Shown piece by piece: positions 1 to 11,905 of a stretch of 64,000 nucleotides of DNA. Source of the stretch: Pyrenopolyporus hunteri (lineage: Eukaryota; Ascomycota; Sordariomycetes; Xylariales; Hypoxylaceae). The notes beneath the pieces are model-generated. The model was not told where the DNA came from. It did not search any database and saw only the letters and a list, made by a program, of their open reading frames with translations. Positions within the stretch are counted from its first letter, which is position 1. Every line of letters begins with the position of its first letter. A program made the translations under genes and the position numbers. The stretch lies in contig CADCXC010000046.1 of the NCBI GenBank assembly GCA_902806595.1, positions 682,001-746,000 on the forward strand, in the 5' to 3' direction.

Positions 1-1232
1 GTGCTCTTCAGACCTTCCACCTTGACCCCGAGCAGTGGGGTGTCAATGTCCAATGCCTCAGCGGCAGCCCGGCCAACTTACAGGTTTACCAGGCTATTAT
101 GCCTCCCGGAGGCCGACTAATGGGTCTAGACCTACCTCACGGTGGCCATCTGAGTCACGGATATCAGACTCCTTCTAGGAAGTAAGTTTTCGCTCAACCG
201 TTGCGGATAGACGTCAACATAGCTAACTCGGTCGCTTACAGGATCTCGGCCGTTTCTACGTACTTCGAGACCATGCCTTACCGGGTGAACATCGAAACTG
301 GTATCATTGACTACGACAGACTAGAGGAGAACGCTCAGCTGTTCCGTCCCAAGGTCCTCGTCGCCGGTACCTCCGCTTACTGCCGCGAGATTGACTACGC
401 GCGCATGAGGAAGATTGCCGATTCCGTCGGAGCTTATCTTGTCGTTGACATGGCTCATATCTCTGGCCTGATTGCTGCCGAAGTCATCAAATCCCCTTTC
501 CCCCACGCCGACATCGTCACCACTACCACACACAAGTCTCTCCGTGGACCCCGCGGCGCCATGATCTTCTTCCGAAAGGGTGTCCGCAGCACTGATCCTA
601 AGACCGGCAAGCAGACACTATATGACCTTGAGTCGGCCATTAACTTCTCAGTCTTCCCTGGTCACCAGGGCGGCCCCCACAATCACACTATCACTGCCCT
701 CACCGTTGCCCTGAAGCAGGCCCAGACCCCGGAATTCAAGGCGTATCAGCAGCAGGTAGTCTCCAATGCCAAGACGCTCGAGAACAAGTTCAAGGCTCTC
801 GGCTACAAGTTGGTATCTGATGGTACCGACTCGCACATGGTTCTTCTTGACCTAAGGCCCCAGGCTGTAGATGGCGCGCGTATTGAAGCCGTCCTTGAGC
901 AGATCAACATTGCCTGCAACAAGAACGCCACCCCAGGCGATAAATCCGCTCTTACGCCTTACGGAATCCGTGTTGGAACTCCGGCCATGACCTCGCGTGG
1001 CTTTGGGGAGCAAGACTTCGACCGTGTCGCAGGCTACATTGACGAGAGCATCAAGATAGCCAAAGAAATTCAGGCCAGTCTACCCAAGGAAGCTAATAAG
1101 CTCAAGGACTTCAGGGCTAAGGTCTCAGACGGCAACAACGCCAGAATCAACGAGCTCAGGAAGGAGATTTCTTCCTGGTCCCGGACTTTCCCCCTCCCTG
1201 TTGAGGGTTGGAGACTGGATGCAGGCATCTAG
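1..1232 (+). CDS. Serine hydroxymethyltransferase, 3' part (5' end outside window)
   Basis: Interconverts serine and glycine with tetrahydrofolate, using pyridoxal phosphate, and feeds one-carbon metabolism. The window opens inside an exon (1-181, frame starting at base 3) that encodes the conserved stretch ending HGGHLSHGY. A 60-nt intron (182-241; donor GTAAGT, branch GCTAAC, acceptor ACAG) leads to the last exon (242-1232). Diagnostic motifs in that exon are AGTSAY, VDMAHISGL, the PLP-lysine motif TTTTHKSLRGPRG (Lys codon at 534-536), FPGHQGGPHNH and RVGTPAMTSRG. The C-terminus ends in PVEGWRLDAGI. About 390 residues are visible, consistent with an enzyme of about 470-530 residues. Whether it is the cytosolic or mitochondrial isozyme cannot be decided because the N-terminus is missing. 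Confidence 0.96.
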
Positions 1233-1867
1233 CCTATTACGCGTATGAATGAATGATGGTGAGTCGGGGAGTTATCTTTCAACATATAGAATTGAAAGGC
1301 GGGAGAGGGGCAACTCAACTTTTCTCTGGTTTGTGGAAACGGGACGGGTATTATTATGGGGGAAAAGGGATGACAAAAGCGGACAATTGCATGCATTCAT
1401 CAGGCGTTGCAAATATCATAAGAGCTCTGGAGTTCGGTACAGCTCTAGGAGTCTGGGTCATCGGCGGCACTGCTTCAACGCAGTAATAAGGAACTGATAT
1501 CCATTTCAATGTTTATGAGTAGATAATAAGTATGCCAGGATACCCGCATAGGGGCGGCTCCCAATGGAAGATGAGCTACAAGAAATTGTAGCTGCAACAT
1601 TCGGCAAGCATCGAGATCTATGAGTGGAACTGAGTTGTGACGGTGGGCGTGTGCGGCACGCCCCGACCCCCCATACCCATCTATCACGTCATCCTGTAGT
1701 CGCCAAAATGGAAATGGTCACTCTTGTCTATTATAAATCAGTGAAGCTCCTACATGAAAGGAAGTATATTATATTTTTCCAGCACTTCCAGTTACATCCA
1801 CACTCTTTTCCGTATTGGCAACCCGTATTTTCAAATTAGATGATTCTGGATGATTACCTAAATTAAT
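1233..1867. other. Spacer between SHMT and GST genes
   Basis: Holds the 3' untranslated region of the SHMT gene and the promoter of the GST gene. A TATAAAT sequence lies at 1732-1738, about 130 bp before the GST start. Overlapping short open frames here have no recognisable domain and no coding-like composition, so I see no gene. Confidence 0.6.
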
Positions 1868-3175
1868 ATGTCTCATCCAGATGCTGACTTGTATCCTGTC
1901 GCGACGGGGCTCGCAAAGAAGACAGTTGATGTAGGTACAAGAAAAGTTTATAATGGTCCTAATAAAAATAGCAACGTGAGCAATGAAGCATACGGCGCTA
2001 ACTTAGCTATCTACGCATAGGAACACTCAGCCGAACAACCGCTGAAGCTATTCGCGGGCTGGTTCTGCCCCTTCGTACAGCGGGTGTGGATAACACTCGA
2101 GGAGAAGGGCATTCCGTACCAATACATCGAAGTGAATCCTTATCAAAAGGGGCCTGAGCGTATGTAGATGCATCGCGGATTTTCTCCTTTCCACTCTTTG
2201 GTCCAGCTTCCAGGCCTAGTTTAAAGATATCCAGATGTCCTTTTCCGTTTGATCTAGCGTGTAAGGGTGTTCGCTGACTATCATGGCTGAAGTTATGCGC
2301 GCCAACCCCCGGGGCCTCGTGTCAACGCTCGAGGTCGCACCGGGCAAGTCCCTGTACGAGAGCACCGTGCTGTGCGAGTACCTCGAGGACCACTACCCGG
2401 ACAACAAGCCACGGAGTAAGCAAGCGCGCCGTCGCCAGTTAACTATCTACCTACCTACCTACCTTCGCTAGCAGAAGGTAGACTGGGTATCATCTTGACA
2501 TCGTATCGCTGACCAGTGCATGCGCGGATAGTCCTGCCCGAGGTCGGCAAAGACGACTATACGCGCGCCCGAGCTCGGATCTGGACGGATTACGTGACGA
2601 GCCGGGTCATCCCCGCTTTCCATCGGCTGCTGCAGTTCCAGCCGTCGAAGCACGAGGACGGCGAGAAGAGGCTGGGTGAGCTGCGGAAGGAGTTTAGGAG
2701 CCATCTGCTCGAGTTCGCGAGGGAGATGGATCCTCAGGGCCCCTTCTTCTTTGGGCCGGAGCTGAGTCTCGTGGATGTTGTTATTCTGCCTTGGGCGGTG
2801 AGTTGTTTTTCTTTTTTCTTGTGTTTATCTAAGCTTATAATATTTCCTAATAATATTATTCTCCTTTTCCCCTTATTTTCCCTCCTCAGCCCTCTTCAAC
2901 CGTACCTCTAACAAGAGTGGGCTACGCAGGTTCGCCTCTGGGTGTTCGAAGAGTTCAAGGGCGGCCTGCGCATTCCGGAGCCCGGACAGGGTGGTGAGGA
3001 CGAAGAAGCCTGGGCCCGGTGGCGGAAATGGTTGGACGCAGCGTCGGCGCGGGATAGCGTGAAGAAAACGACAAGCGACCACGAACATTATTTGCCTATC
3101 TACAAGCGCTACGCCGACGATGTGGCGCAATCGGAATTGGCTAAGGCTACGAGGGCTGGTAGGGGGGTCCCGTGA
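1868..3175 (+). CDS. Glutathione S-transferase, omega-like (5 exons)
   Basis: Predicted glutathione transferase or thiol reductase of the omega-like fungal group. Exons: 1868-1930, 2021-2159, 2293-2415, 2532-2797, 2930-3175, together 278 residues, in frame throughout. The thioredoxin-like N-terminal domain (about residues 28-110) has the motif GWFCPFVQR with the candidate catalytic Cys37, typical of omega and GTO enzymes rather than Tyr/Ser-type GSTs. It continues with RANPRGLV and the glutathione-binding ES-type turn YESTVLCEYLED. The all-helical C-terminal domain includes FFGPELSLVDVVILPW. Introns are 90, 133, 116 and 132 nt; intron 3 carries a CTAC tandem run (2446-2465). The start is the first ATG, followed by a short polar leader common in this family. 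Substrate is unknown. Confidence 0.9.
2446..2465. repeat. CTAC microsatellite inside GST intron 3
   Basis: Four to five tandem CTAC units within the intron. The unit is the half-site of the TACCTAGGTA palindrome clusters found elsewhere in the window. Confidence 0.6.
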
Positions 3176-4457
3176 TTATCTATCTTATGCATGTTCATTT
3201 CGAAATGTAGCGGATACGCGATAGCGACGCAGGCGGCTTGCAACTAAGGGCAAGTTTTCTTCTTGAGTTAGGTGCTGCCTTTATGTACGAATCGTCGAGA
3301 GCGCCATTTGGCCTGTCATGAAATTGAACGTCCCTTTAGTCTGTTAGGACTATAGCCTCCTATAGAGTAGTCAGTGTTTCGCGTTTACCGTCATGTGCCT
3401 AAGGATCGCCGCCCTGGAAAGGATTGAGATGGACATGGCTATAAAAGATAAAGGGGTAGGCGAACATTGACGTTTTCTAACTCTACGGGACCCATCAGAA
3501 TACAGAACCATTGGTTTATGTCTTATTACGCGAGTAATCGTATATCGTAGTTATTAACTCATCCGCTAGCTTTCTAACGGAGAAATTGGTCTTATGAATA
3601 GGTGTTCCAGGTCGGTGTACAGTAACCCTAACCCCGTAATAGGGATCCTGGGCTACCGAAGCGAATTGGATATTAAATGTCTATAACAACGGCCAGAGGC
3701 AGTTTTAGAGGGAATGAGTCTACTATGTAGAACTCAGATCTAAGCCTAGGTTGATGCCCGTTACATGACTACCTGCCTCATGCCTAGCCCGTAATCTCCC
3801 TTTAGAGCCTACTTGCTTTTTAAAGTGGAAGTCCCATGAGAAACAACATGTGGGAATCAGAAACATACTCGCATTGCCGATTAACACAGCAGAACTGTTC
3901 CCGTGGAACATCCGGCAGAAACGTGTCTCTGGTCCACGGAATTGATTTGAGGGCCGTAAATTTTATCGCGGAAACCCGCTTGCTACCCATAGGTCGCATG
4001 GGTTTTCGTGCTTGTCGTGTAATTGTTGCAATGATCGCCAGGGTAGGTGCAGGTGTATAAGTCGGATGCCGCGAGTAGATCGTAGGTTGTTATGGTAGTT
4101 CTCATCAAGCGAGCGTAGCCGTGAGCTGCGTCGATAATGCACCGCAAGATATATTATGTGGCTGCATCCCGCCTGCGCGATGCGATCCTCTGTTTCGCGT
4201 GTGGCAGACTATTGATGCAGTAGGCGTCCCTTCGGAACGCCTGAACGAGTTGAGGCTGGCGCCCCATTGGTAGGCGCATGGCATCAAATTTAACTGAAAA
4301 CTCTTGTAAACAATGAAGTACCCAGAGCATACTATGCGTGCGGACTTATAAGAAAGTGAAATCCCCAGTGCGATGAATAGAAATATTCTGTATTACGGAC
4401 TATACTTTAACAAACCTACATTGCGACCGCCGGTTTCATTTCTCTCCACGCCTCACA
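3176..4457. other. Gene-poor spacer
   Basis: No recognisable gene or RNA in either strand. A CTTATA element at about 4345-4350 lies about 110 bp before the secreted-protein start and may be its core promoter. A single telomere-like CCCTAACCCC at about 3625 is isolated and not a telomere array. Confidence 0.5.
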
Positions 4458-5168
4458 ATGTACTTCTTACTCCTCCTGGCTCTGTGCCTGAGCATTGTCA
4501 ATGCCACGCCATTCAAGTTAGTCTCGAAGCGCCCACTTAGGGACCATCATTGGATGCGTAATAAGGGGAATGGCTGTCCTGCCTACCTGGAGGCCGGCGA
4601 ATACGCAGCCCCGGACTATATCACGCGTATCTCGAAGTCTCAGCCGGATAAGTCCTTCGGTCCGCAGAGCAGAGGTCTCGTCACGCCCAACGATATCTCC
4701 TCCATCTTCAATTTCGGCGTACCATCATCCCGAGCGGACGCCAACTGCACGCTTGAGTTCCTCTTTCCCAGTCAGAACCAGCTTAAAAACTCCAAGTTCA
4801 TTTACAAGGGCGGCGGCTCCTTTTCGTTCACGGGATATCTGGCGGGCAGTTGTCCAGGTCCCGAAACCACCTTCAACAATCAGCCGACGGCTGGTACTTT
4901 CCCCCCGTTTCCGCCGATTCATATGGAGCCGGGTTACGCATACACCATCGATGTCGGCCCTTGTACGTTCGCTGCTGGGACGTGTGTGGCCGGAAGTAAG
5001 CTAGAACTCCCTTCCCACATAGGAAAAGAACGAAGAATTAACATAGATATAGTGACTTCATCCAACGACACTATATTCAATTTCCCTCAGGATGAGGGTG
5101 ACTGCCCGATTGGTATCTACACGAGTTACAGTTACGGATTACCTTGCCCCGCCGAATACTGTGGGTAA
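4458..5168 (+). CDS. Secreted protein with But2 C-terminal-like domain
   Basis: Single-exon gene for 236 residues. Residues 1-16 form a clear signal peptide (hydrophobic LLLLALCLSIV core, cleavage probably after NA). The mature part resembles the 'ubiquitin 3 binding protein But2 C-terminal' family: the motif IFNFGVPSS (about 83-91) followed by CTLEFLFP (97-104) and a glycine-rich strand region is the usual core. Eight cysteines (40, 97, 132, 169, 176, 216, 230, 235) lie after the signal peptide, and there is an N-glycosylation site at Asn96, so an extracellular disulfide-bonded protein is likely despite the family name. A GTAAGC...CATAG pair at 4996-5023 is too short to be an intron and the frame is open. 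Function is unknown; cell-wall or effector-like roles are guesses. Confidence 0.8.
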   Translation: MYFLLLLALCLSIVNATPFKLVSKRPLRDHHWMRNKGNGCPAYLEAGEYAAPDYITRISKSQPDKSFGPQSRGLVTPNDISSIFNFGVPSSRADANCTLEFLFPSQNQLKNSKFIYKGGGSFSFTGYLAGSCPGPETTFNNQPTAGTFPPFPPIHMEPGYAYTIDVGPCTFAAGTCVAGSKLELPSHIGKERRINIDIVTSSNDTIFNFPQDEGDCPIGIYTSYSYGLPCPAEYCG

Positions 5169-7424
5169 GGTGTTGTTTATAATTACTGACGATTCGTACG
5201 AGATTATAATGAGGGCTAGCATGGCTTTTGCTCCGGGTTGGATAATCGAAGGACTTCGGTACCTATATTTAATGTTAATTTGAATGGAATATGATTTCTT
5301 TTTAGAGAGATTTGCAGTCTCTCGCATAATTGCTGCGTCCGGGGCTTGAATTTGCTGTTCATGTGTACTAAAGGTAAACCTAACTTATGATCGGCTGTTG
5401 TTAATAATGGAAACTTTGGTCGGTATACCGAAAAGGTGGTCGATTATGCTGCTGTTCTATTTGCCCGGAACTTCCAGGATGTTCCCGTGTTGCCAGACGT
5501 CTTGGGTGTAGAAGAGCAACAAGTCAAAGCAGGAGAATATTGCCGCCGATGTCATTGGGTGACCAGGGCTTAATCTAACGGATTTCCGATGTGGCTGTCT
5601 GGTCTTAATTATGGCTTGCTCCTCCACCCCTTGGCTCTGCGAACTCCGAATTATCTATTACATACTTAAGTATAATTGGCTTCCGGACACGTGCTTGTTT
5701 CTTAGCTACTACAAGTTAATATAACACAATTGTTTTCCGTCCTGCCCAAGAGAACGAACCCATCCGAAGCGGGCAGTCCTTTATGGTACATAAATGCTCA
5801 TCACTTATAAGATGTGTTGTTTATATATCATGCACATCATCCAAGCGTCCTAGTTGGCTAACATAGTATGCGCGATTTGTTTAGCGCAAGTAGAAGTCTA
5901 TTAAATTACCTGTCACTCTATTACTGATGAGGCTTTCCGGAGTATTTCTGCGGCTTGTCTCAGCCGGCAGCGCGGATAATGCCCTTGACTATTGATGTTA
6001 GAGATCTCAACCCAGACATGATGGTGTCCCTAATTTCCTCGTGTTAATTGATGAGAGAACGAAGATATACGTATGCTTGTTGGTCTTCCTACAAACCTTT
6101 TAGTGCCCCTAACTGTTGGCTAATGCAGTAAATATTGTAGCCTAAGACATGGCGCCGAGTGCCCTCATAACTAGACTCGCGGACTATGTACGACCCCAAC
6201 AGTTTCCATTGAGACATTCTACTGCTACCACGGACGTCCCAGGTCTTACAGATGCCGTGTGTTAAATTAGCTTTGAAGTTACAGGTTGTGGGGTGCTCTC
6301 CGGCTTTTAGATGCTCTACTTCTCTAGCTGAGAAATTTTCTTACACGCATGGGTGGGTAGTTGACCTATAGATGTTGTTCATCTCAACTACCCTAAGTTA
6401 CGCGTAACTACAGGCCACTAGAAGAGCGTAGAAGGATGGCGTTACGGAAAAGAGGCCAAGGAGAAAAAAGAAAAAGACTAAAAAATTTACGTACAACATC
6501 AGGGATTTCCCGGTCGCCACCGACCCGAATACTAATCTGGCGGTATCCAGCTGGTCTTGGATGTATCGTCGCTGTTGGGTACCCTACGATTTACAAGTCA
6601 TTTAAGGTACCAACACCATCAGCACATTTCACCACGCCTTAAGAAGGGAGTGTAAACGCCGACCGAATATTTTCGAATACTTTCAGAGATTGAGGAATGG
6701 GCCGCTACTATTAATTGGTAGAACGTATTTAACTGCTATATGTCGGCAAACTGGTAAAGGTGCTAATTTTTTGCGCTCTAGGCCGCTTGATTCTGGGTGT
6801 TCTGCATACCATGATACTCCATGATTTTTGGGCGCATACGAATGGTAGTGGCTACGGTAGAACAGCAGTTGGGGTTCGGCAACGGTAATCTGCGATCGCC
6901 CATATAGCCGGGGACGGTTAATATGATGAATATTCACAGAAACATCTTGATTGGCCCTCGGAGGGTTATTTCTGTGTTTCAAAACAGCAGGTACTCCAGC
7001 TTGAGCGCCTGTTAAAATAACTTGCACAATCCTAAAATCGAAATAATTACTGAAGAGCTACCTTGGAATTATTGAACGCTTCATGATGATTTTTAATTAT
7101 TTCTCGAGATCTATCTAATAATATAAAAGATTTACTCAGCACTTCCCCAAGACTGGAAGTAAGTTGATGTGAATTTAGAAATATAATGCCATGGCACGTA
7201 TTTTCAGGGAACCTTCCAAGGCAAAGTCCTTAACGAGACTTCCATCGATGGCAGGCTTGGCCCCTTGGCAGCAATATATGCTGAAGTATGATGTTGCTAT
7301 GGCCGATGTCATAATAGCACGTGTGATATTATGATATCTGTATATAAATCACCGAGGGCATCCGCCGTGGATCTGCGCGGTCCAAAGGGCCTTTGAAGTT
7401 TTCTGCAGAGTATTCATTACTAAA
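5169..7424. other. Gene-poor spacer
   Basis: About 2.25 kb with no recognisable coding sequence. Short open frames at 6436-6642 (+) and 6683-7027 (-) lack start context, domains and coding-like codon use. The right end carries the core promoter of the next gene. Confidence 0.55.
7341..7349 (+). promoter_or_regulatory. TATA box of the SnoaL-like secreted protein gene
   Basis: TATATAAAT lies about 84 bp upstream of the ATG at 7425, a normal distance for a fungal TATA promoter with a short 5' UTR. Confidence 0.6.
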
Positions 7425-8012
7425 ATGCGCACTTCAAATCTACTCGCTATCTTGTCGGCGCCCCTTGTGGCGCTGGCTGCCCCTATTATTGTTAAGCGAC
7501 AGCAGAGCTCTAAATTCTGTGAACGGATCACACCGGCGCCTACTCCGGAGGAGACTGAGAAGAGATTCAACGAATTCGCAGACCTCTTCTTGGTTCAGAA
7601 AGATGTCTATAAGGCCTTCGAGTATATCCTGCCGGAATATATCGTATGTCTACGAAGTTGGCAAATTGACACTAAATCCCAAACCCGGCTAACATTGCGG
7701 ACCCAGAACCACAACCCTCTCGCCCAGAATGGAGCTCAGAATGCTTTGGACATTCTAGGCCCTATCTGGGGAAGCCAACAGATCACCGTACTCCGCACGA
7801 AGTTCGACGGCGATATGTCATGGCTCAACTACAGAAATAGTTTCGGCGAGATCGTCGATCGATATCGCTGGGAGGACGGCTGCATCATTGAGCACGTACG
7901 TTCAAAGGATCCATTCCCTATGGACGGGATGTCTCTCTTAACATAGTAGGATGCATCAAAACTAACCTCTTTTCCTTAGTGGGACCAAGGAGAGACATTC
8001 CCGACTTCTTGA
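7425..8012 (+). CDS. Secreted SnoaL-like (NTF2-fold) protein
   Basis: Small secreted protein, 146 residues, from exons 7425-7643, 7707-7895 and 7980-8012 (introns 63 and 84 nt with GGCTAAC or ACTAAC branch sites). Residues 1-19 are a signal peptide; a KR pair at 24-25 is a possible Kex2 site. The core has the motif pattern of fungal SnoaL-like polyketide-cyclase-related proteins: an EYI-NHNPLAQNG motif (created at the first splice junction), then a helix ending DILGPIWG, a V-x-T-K-F-D-G-D strand and a final YRWEDGCIIEHWDQG strand. A larger unspliced reading frame through the first intron is an artefact of the intron having no stop. Secretion of this fold is common in ascomycetes; substrate or function is unknown. 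Confidence 0.82.
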
Positions 8013-10053
8013 GATAGTGTAGATTGGCAACTGGGGCTCACCAGGCCCCAGCTAGCAATAGGGGTTGCAGGTCTCGACTTGAGGGTTTGATCGCGTGGAT
8101 TGGGTCATTGCTTCTTGGTGCATGCTCTTAACCTCTATACCTATTAGGTAATTGATTCTACATGCCTACTCACAATAAACGACCGTGCAACATCCCAGCT
8201 TACGAACTTGATTGTTCTAATAGCCATACCTAGTTCCTCTTTAGGTCCGCTTAGCCTTAAGGATAAATAAGGCTCTAATATAATGAACTTAACTCTACTG
8301 GTTTTCTATGGGTTGCTATCGTTTGCATCTTCCCCTGCTTTTTGGTCTCATACGCTCTCATATGCGGCACAACCTGGCTTAACTGTGGATATGTGAACCA
8401 CGGACTGTTTATTCAATATAAGACTCGACGAAACTCGTAGTGCCGCATGAGGCAATAGCCCAATCTCTAGGTTCGAATTGACGTGGAGCGGTCGTGTTAA
8501 GTTGCGTATACGGCGACGGGTTACCAAGTTAGGAGCAGAGACGACTGGGGCCTTGGAGAGAGATATGTGGAAGAGCGTTTCGGTTAAAATTGAACCGAAG
8601 CACTTTGCCTCGTGACCCGGAGTCTCTTCCGCGCCCCCCCATAGACAGGACCATACTGCCAACTTGGAGAATTCCGTGAACTAGACAAAATTTTAGCTTG
8701 GACTCGGCAACTTCGACGATCGTCCAGTCTTTCAGCTCTAAGCACCTCTAGCTCTTTGACCCCCAACACCCCCAACAACCTCCACTTCCCCGGCTCCAGC
8801 CACCTCCAGTGTCCTGGCCTCGACCACATAATCTGGGGTTAGCACCGACCCCCACGTAGCGCCTACATGCAATTGTAGCAACGCCGTCTCCATCCGACAA
8901 CTCTAGCGCATCGAACTAGTCTCAGCCCCGGGTCATCCGTAGGCGGACAAGCAGGTATTAGTCTTGGAATCAGGCTCGTTGGAGAATTTACTGATGCCGG
9001 TGGAACGGTTCTGTTTACCGACGACAGGGAATGCGGGGAGACGACTGCGGGGAGAATGCGCCGCCAGGCTCGTCGTACTATCCACCGACTGCTTGGAGCC
9101 ATCTGTATATTCGGCTATCCCTCTTCGTTGCCCAATCCACGACCAAGCTATTACGTGGGGTATTCAGACAATAACACATAGGCGGCGTGCTCAGGATATT
9201 GCAATAGTCGTTCGTGGCGTCGTCTACCTGAACCGGGTCTGACGGGCTAAGAATTTACGGTGCGCTGACCGCCCCTCAGTACGAGACGGCCGAGATGGCC
9301 GAGACGACAGCTCGGGGAGATGCCATATGTTTTAGCTGCCCGTCGTCGCGCCGGCGGTGTCAACAGACCTGATATATGTACAATACGATGAGGGGAGAGG
9401 ACTGATGTACAGGGCTTGGCCCTTTTATGATAGGCGGTGAGAGAATAGCTGAGGTCAGTGAGACCCTTCATCGTTCTCTACTACATTATTCACCTCCGAG
9501 AGAAAGATACAGGTCTGCCGCACGCCCATAAGCCGAGGTCGTAGCTGGAACTGACTGGTCGGGAACTTGCCGAATGCGGGAGAGAATGCGAATTAGCGTT
9601 CTCCAATTCGTCTTGGCTCCCATTCTGTTTGGTTATCATTGGGACCTTTTTATTCGAGAGGAGGGCGGACTAGGCCGGGTACATGCATATTGGTGACAAG
9701 GGGCGAAGATGCCTTCGTGGACCCTCCCCCAAGTTCCCCCAATTCGTAGTACGATCTTCGAAGCCCACGACCTTAACTGGACTGGGTTACGCGGGAAAAA
9801 TTCAGCCTATGCGCGTCATTCTAACCCCAAGTTGTCCATGTAGGTTGGCGGCTTTCGCGAATTTGGTGCTCCTAGAAGCTGGGGTAGCCGATGAGGAGAA
9901 GGTCGAGATCAAGGCCGTCCCCCTATTCTATATAATCGCGTTCGCCGGTCGTTGAGCTCAGGCTCTTTTTGCTCTCCCCTTCCAGTCAGACAATTGCCAT
10001 ATTACGGATCTGCCGGGCCAGCAAAGAAAAAAAGAACCCCCCAGAACAAAGCT
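8013..10053. other. Gene-poor spacer
   Basis: About 2 kb between the SnoaL-like gene and the sugar transporter. Open frames at 8863-9102 (-), 8964-9242 (+), 9247-9471 (-) and 9683-9955 (+) are overlapping and unlike any family I know. No RNA gene found. Confidence 0.5.
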
Positions 10054-11702
10054 ATGGCGACCTGGTATTCTCTCGGGATCGCCTTCTTCGCCGCCGTCGG
10101 CACATTCCTCTTCGTACGCCCATCCTGAAATACACTTTAAAATGATATATTGTTATGCTAATTTATTCTTGCAATAGGGATTCGACACCGGCATTGCTAC
10201 AACGAGTGAGTCTTGAACAGATGGATGACCCGAATGATCCGCTAACCGAGTACCCGTTAGCTATTGCACACCAGAGCTGGATTGATTATATGGGCCACCC
10301 TTCCAATGGCCTCACAGGAGCAGTCGTGGCCGTATATATTGCGGGTGAAGCTGTCGGCGCCTTAGGCCAGACTTTCATAGGGGATAAACTTGGCCGTATC
10401 CGATTCATGCAACTGCTATGCATTATTGTAACTATCGGCACGGCGATCCAGACAGCGTCGGTTAACATTGGAATGTTCCTGGCGGGTCGCGCCATTGCGG
10501 GTGCTGCTGTCGGCGGTATGGTTGCCACCGTCCCCATCTACCTCAGCGAGATCTCCCCGCCCGATCAGCGCGGCCTCATTGGCGGAATATCAGGGTGCGG
10601 AATCGCCTTTGGCACTATGGTGTCTAACTGGGTGGGATTCGCATGCTCATATGCGCCTTACGGTCCTGTACAGTGGCGCCTACCCCTGGGTATCCAGATC
10701 CCTTGGGGCGTCATTATGTTTGTGGGCCTAGCAACGTTCATGCCCGACTCGCCAAGACAGCTCATTCGCAATGGTAAAGTCGAGGCGGCCCGGTACGAGT
10801 TCGCTAGGGTTCGACGGGATCTCAAATCGCACGAAGTACACGAGGAGTTCGCCTTGATGAGAGCGCAGATCGAATTCGAAATGTCGCGCGAAGTCACATC
10901 GTACCGAGAGATCTTTGCGCTGTTCGGACGCCGTGCTATGGTGTCTATCGTCGTTCAGACCATGACCAGTCTCACTGGTGTCAACGTCATTCAATATTAC
11001 CAAACGGTGATTTTCAAATCCCTGGGCATCCAACAGAAGACGATCCTCGCATTGGCAGGCGTGTACGGCAGCGTCGCCTTCATTACAAATTGCATCACGA
11101 CGCGATTCTTGACGGACCAATGGGGTCGCCGAAAGATGATACTGGCCGGTCTTTCTGGCCTCATCTTGATCATGATCTATACCGCTGTGATGCAGCACTT
11201 TTTCCAGGACACCGACAATAAGATTGGCAAAGGCTTCACGGTCTTGGGTATTTACCTTTACGTGGCATGGTACTATGGTATGATTAATAGCACGACGTGG
11301 CTATACGGCGCGGAGGTGTTGCCGGTCGCATTGCGCAGCAAGGTGATGGGTCTTGCTGCCGCGGGTCATTTTATCGTGAACGTGGGTGTGACGGAAGCCG
11401 GCCCAAGCGCATTTGCCAACATCCGGGAGAACTATTACTACGTCTTCGTTGGGTGCACCACAGTCTTCTTGACTGTCGCGTATCTCTACTTCCCAGAGAC
11501 CCGCCGGAAGACTCTCGAGGAAATCGCGCGAGCCTTCGGCGACAAGGTCGTAATTGTTGATGAGGCTCAGGTCGATAGGGAACAGGCTATCCTGGCTTCG
11601 CGAGACGAGGAAAATGAAAGCATCACGAAGATAGAAAACAAGGACCAGGCCACGGTATCAGCCACTTCCACTGGGCAACATCCCCAAGGCTCTGCGTCGT
11701 AG
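10054..11702 (+). CDS. MFS sugar transporter (SP family)
   Basis: Twelve-helix proton-coupled sugar or related permease of the major facilitator superfamily, 509 residues. Exons 10054-10113, 10178-10205 and 10261-11702. The two short 5' exons restore the conserved start of helix 1, reading GFDTGIATTTIAHQSW across the second junction; without them the reading frame begins with intron-derived residues. Family signatures: GDKLGRIRFM (loop 2-3), AGAAVGGMVATVPIYLSEISP with the following RG, PDSPRQLI (centre), GVNVIQYYQ (helix 7), DQWGRRKM (loop 8-9) and PETRRKTLEEI at the end of helix 12. The C-terminal tail is charged and cytosolic. The intron-2 branch site is GCTAAC. Hexose, quinate and other substrates cannot be told apart from sequence alone. 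It converges on the DUF2306 gene about 0.2 kb away. Confidence 0.93.
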
Positions 11703-11905
11703 CTAATATAGATTCATCAATATTCCTGCAACTCATGTACAATTCATAGCGAGTTGGGTGTTAGGGTGAATGCCCGCGTGGGCTTCAAGCCACACTATAC
11801 GATGTGCAATCCATCTTAGTCTATGTCTATAATTCGTCACTCGTCTACTTTCAGATGTCTATTAAGCGCGGGTCGTAGCAAGTTTCGTGAATTGCCAGAT
11901 AGCTT

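Noticed and set aside
3620..3640. CCCTAACCCC-like telomeric repeat
   Set aside because: Only one and a half units; no array and no subtelomeric context.
10155..10260. Sugar transporter start within MLIYSCN... reading frame
   Set aside because: These residues come from intron 1, exon 2 in the wrong frame and intron 2; the spliced start at 10054 restores the conserved helix 1.
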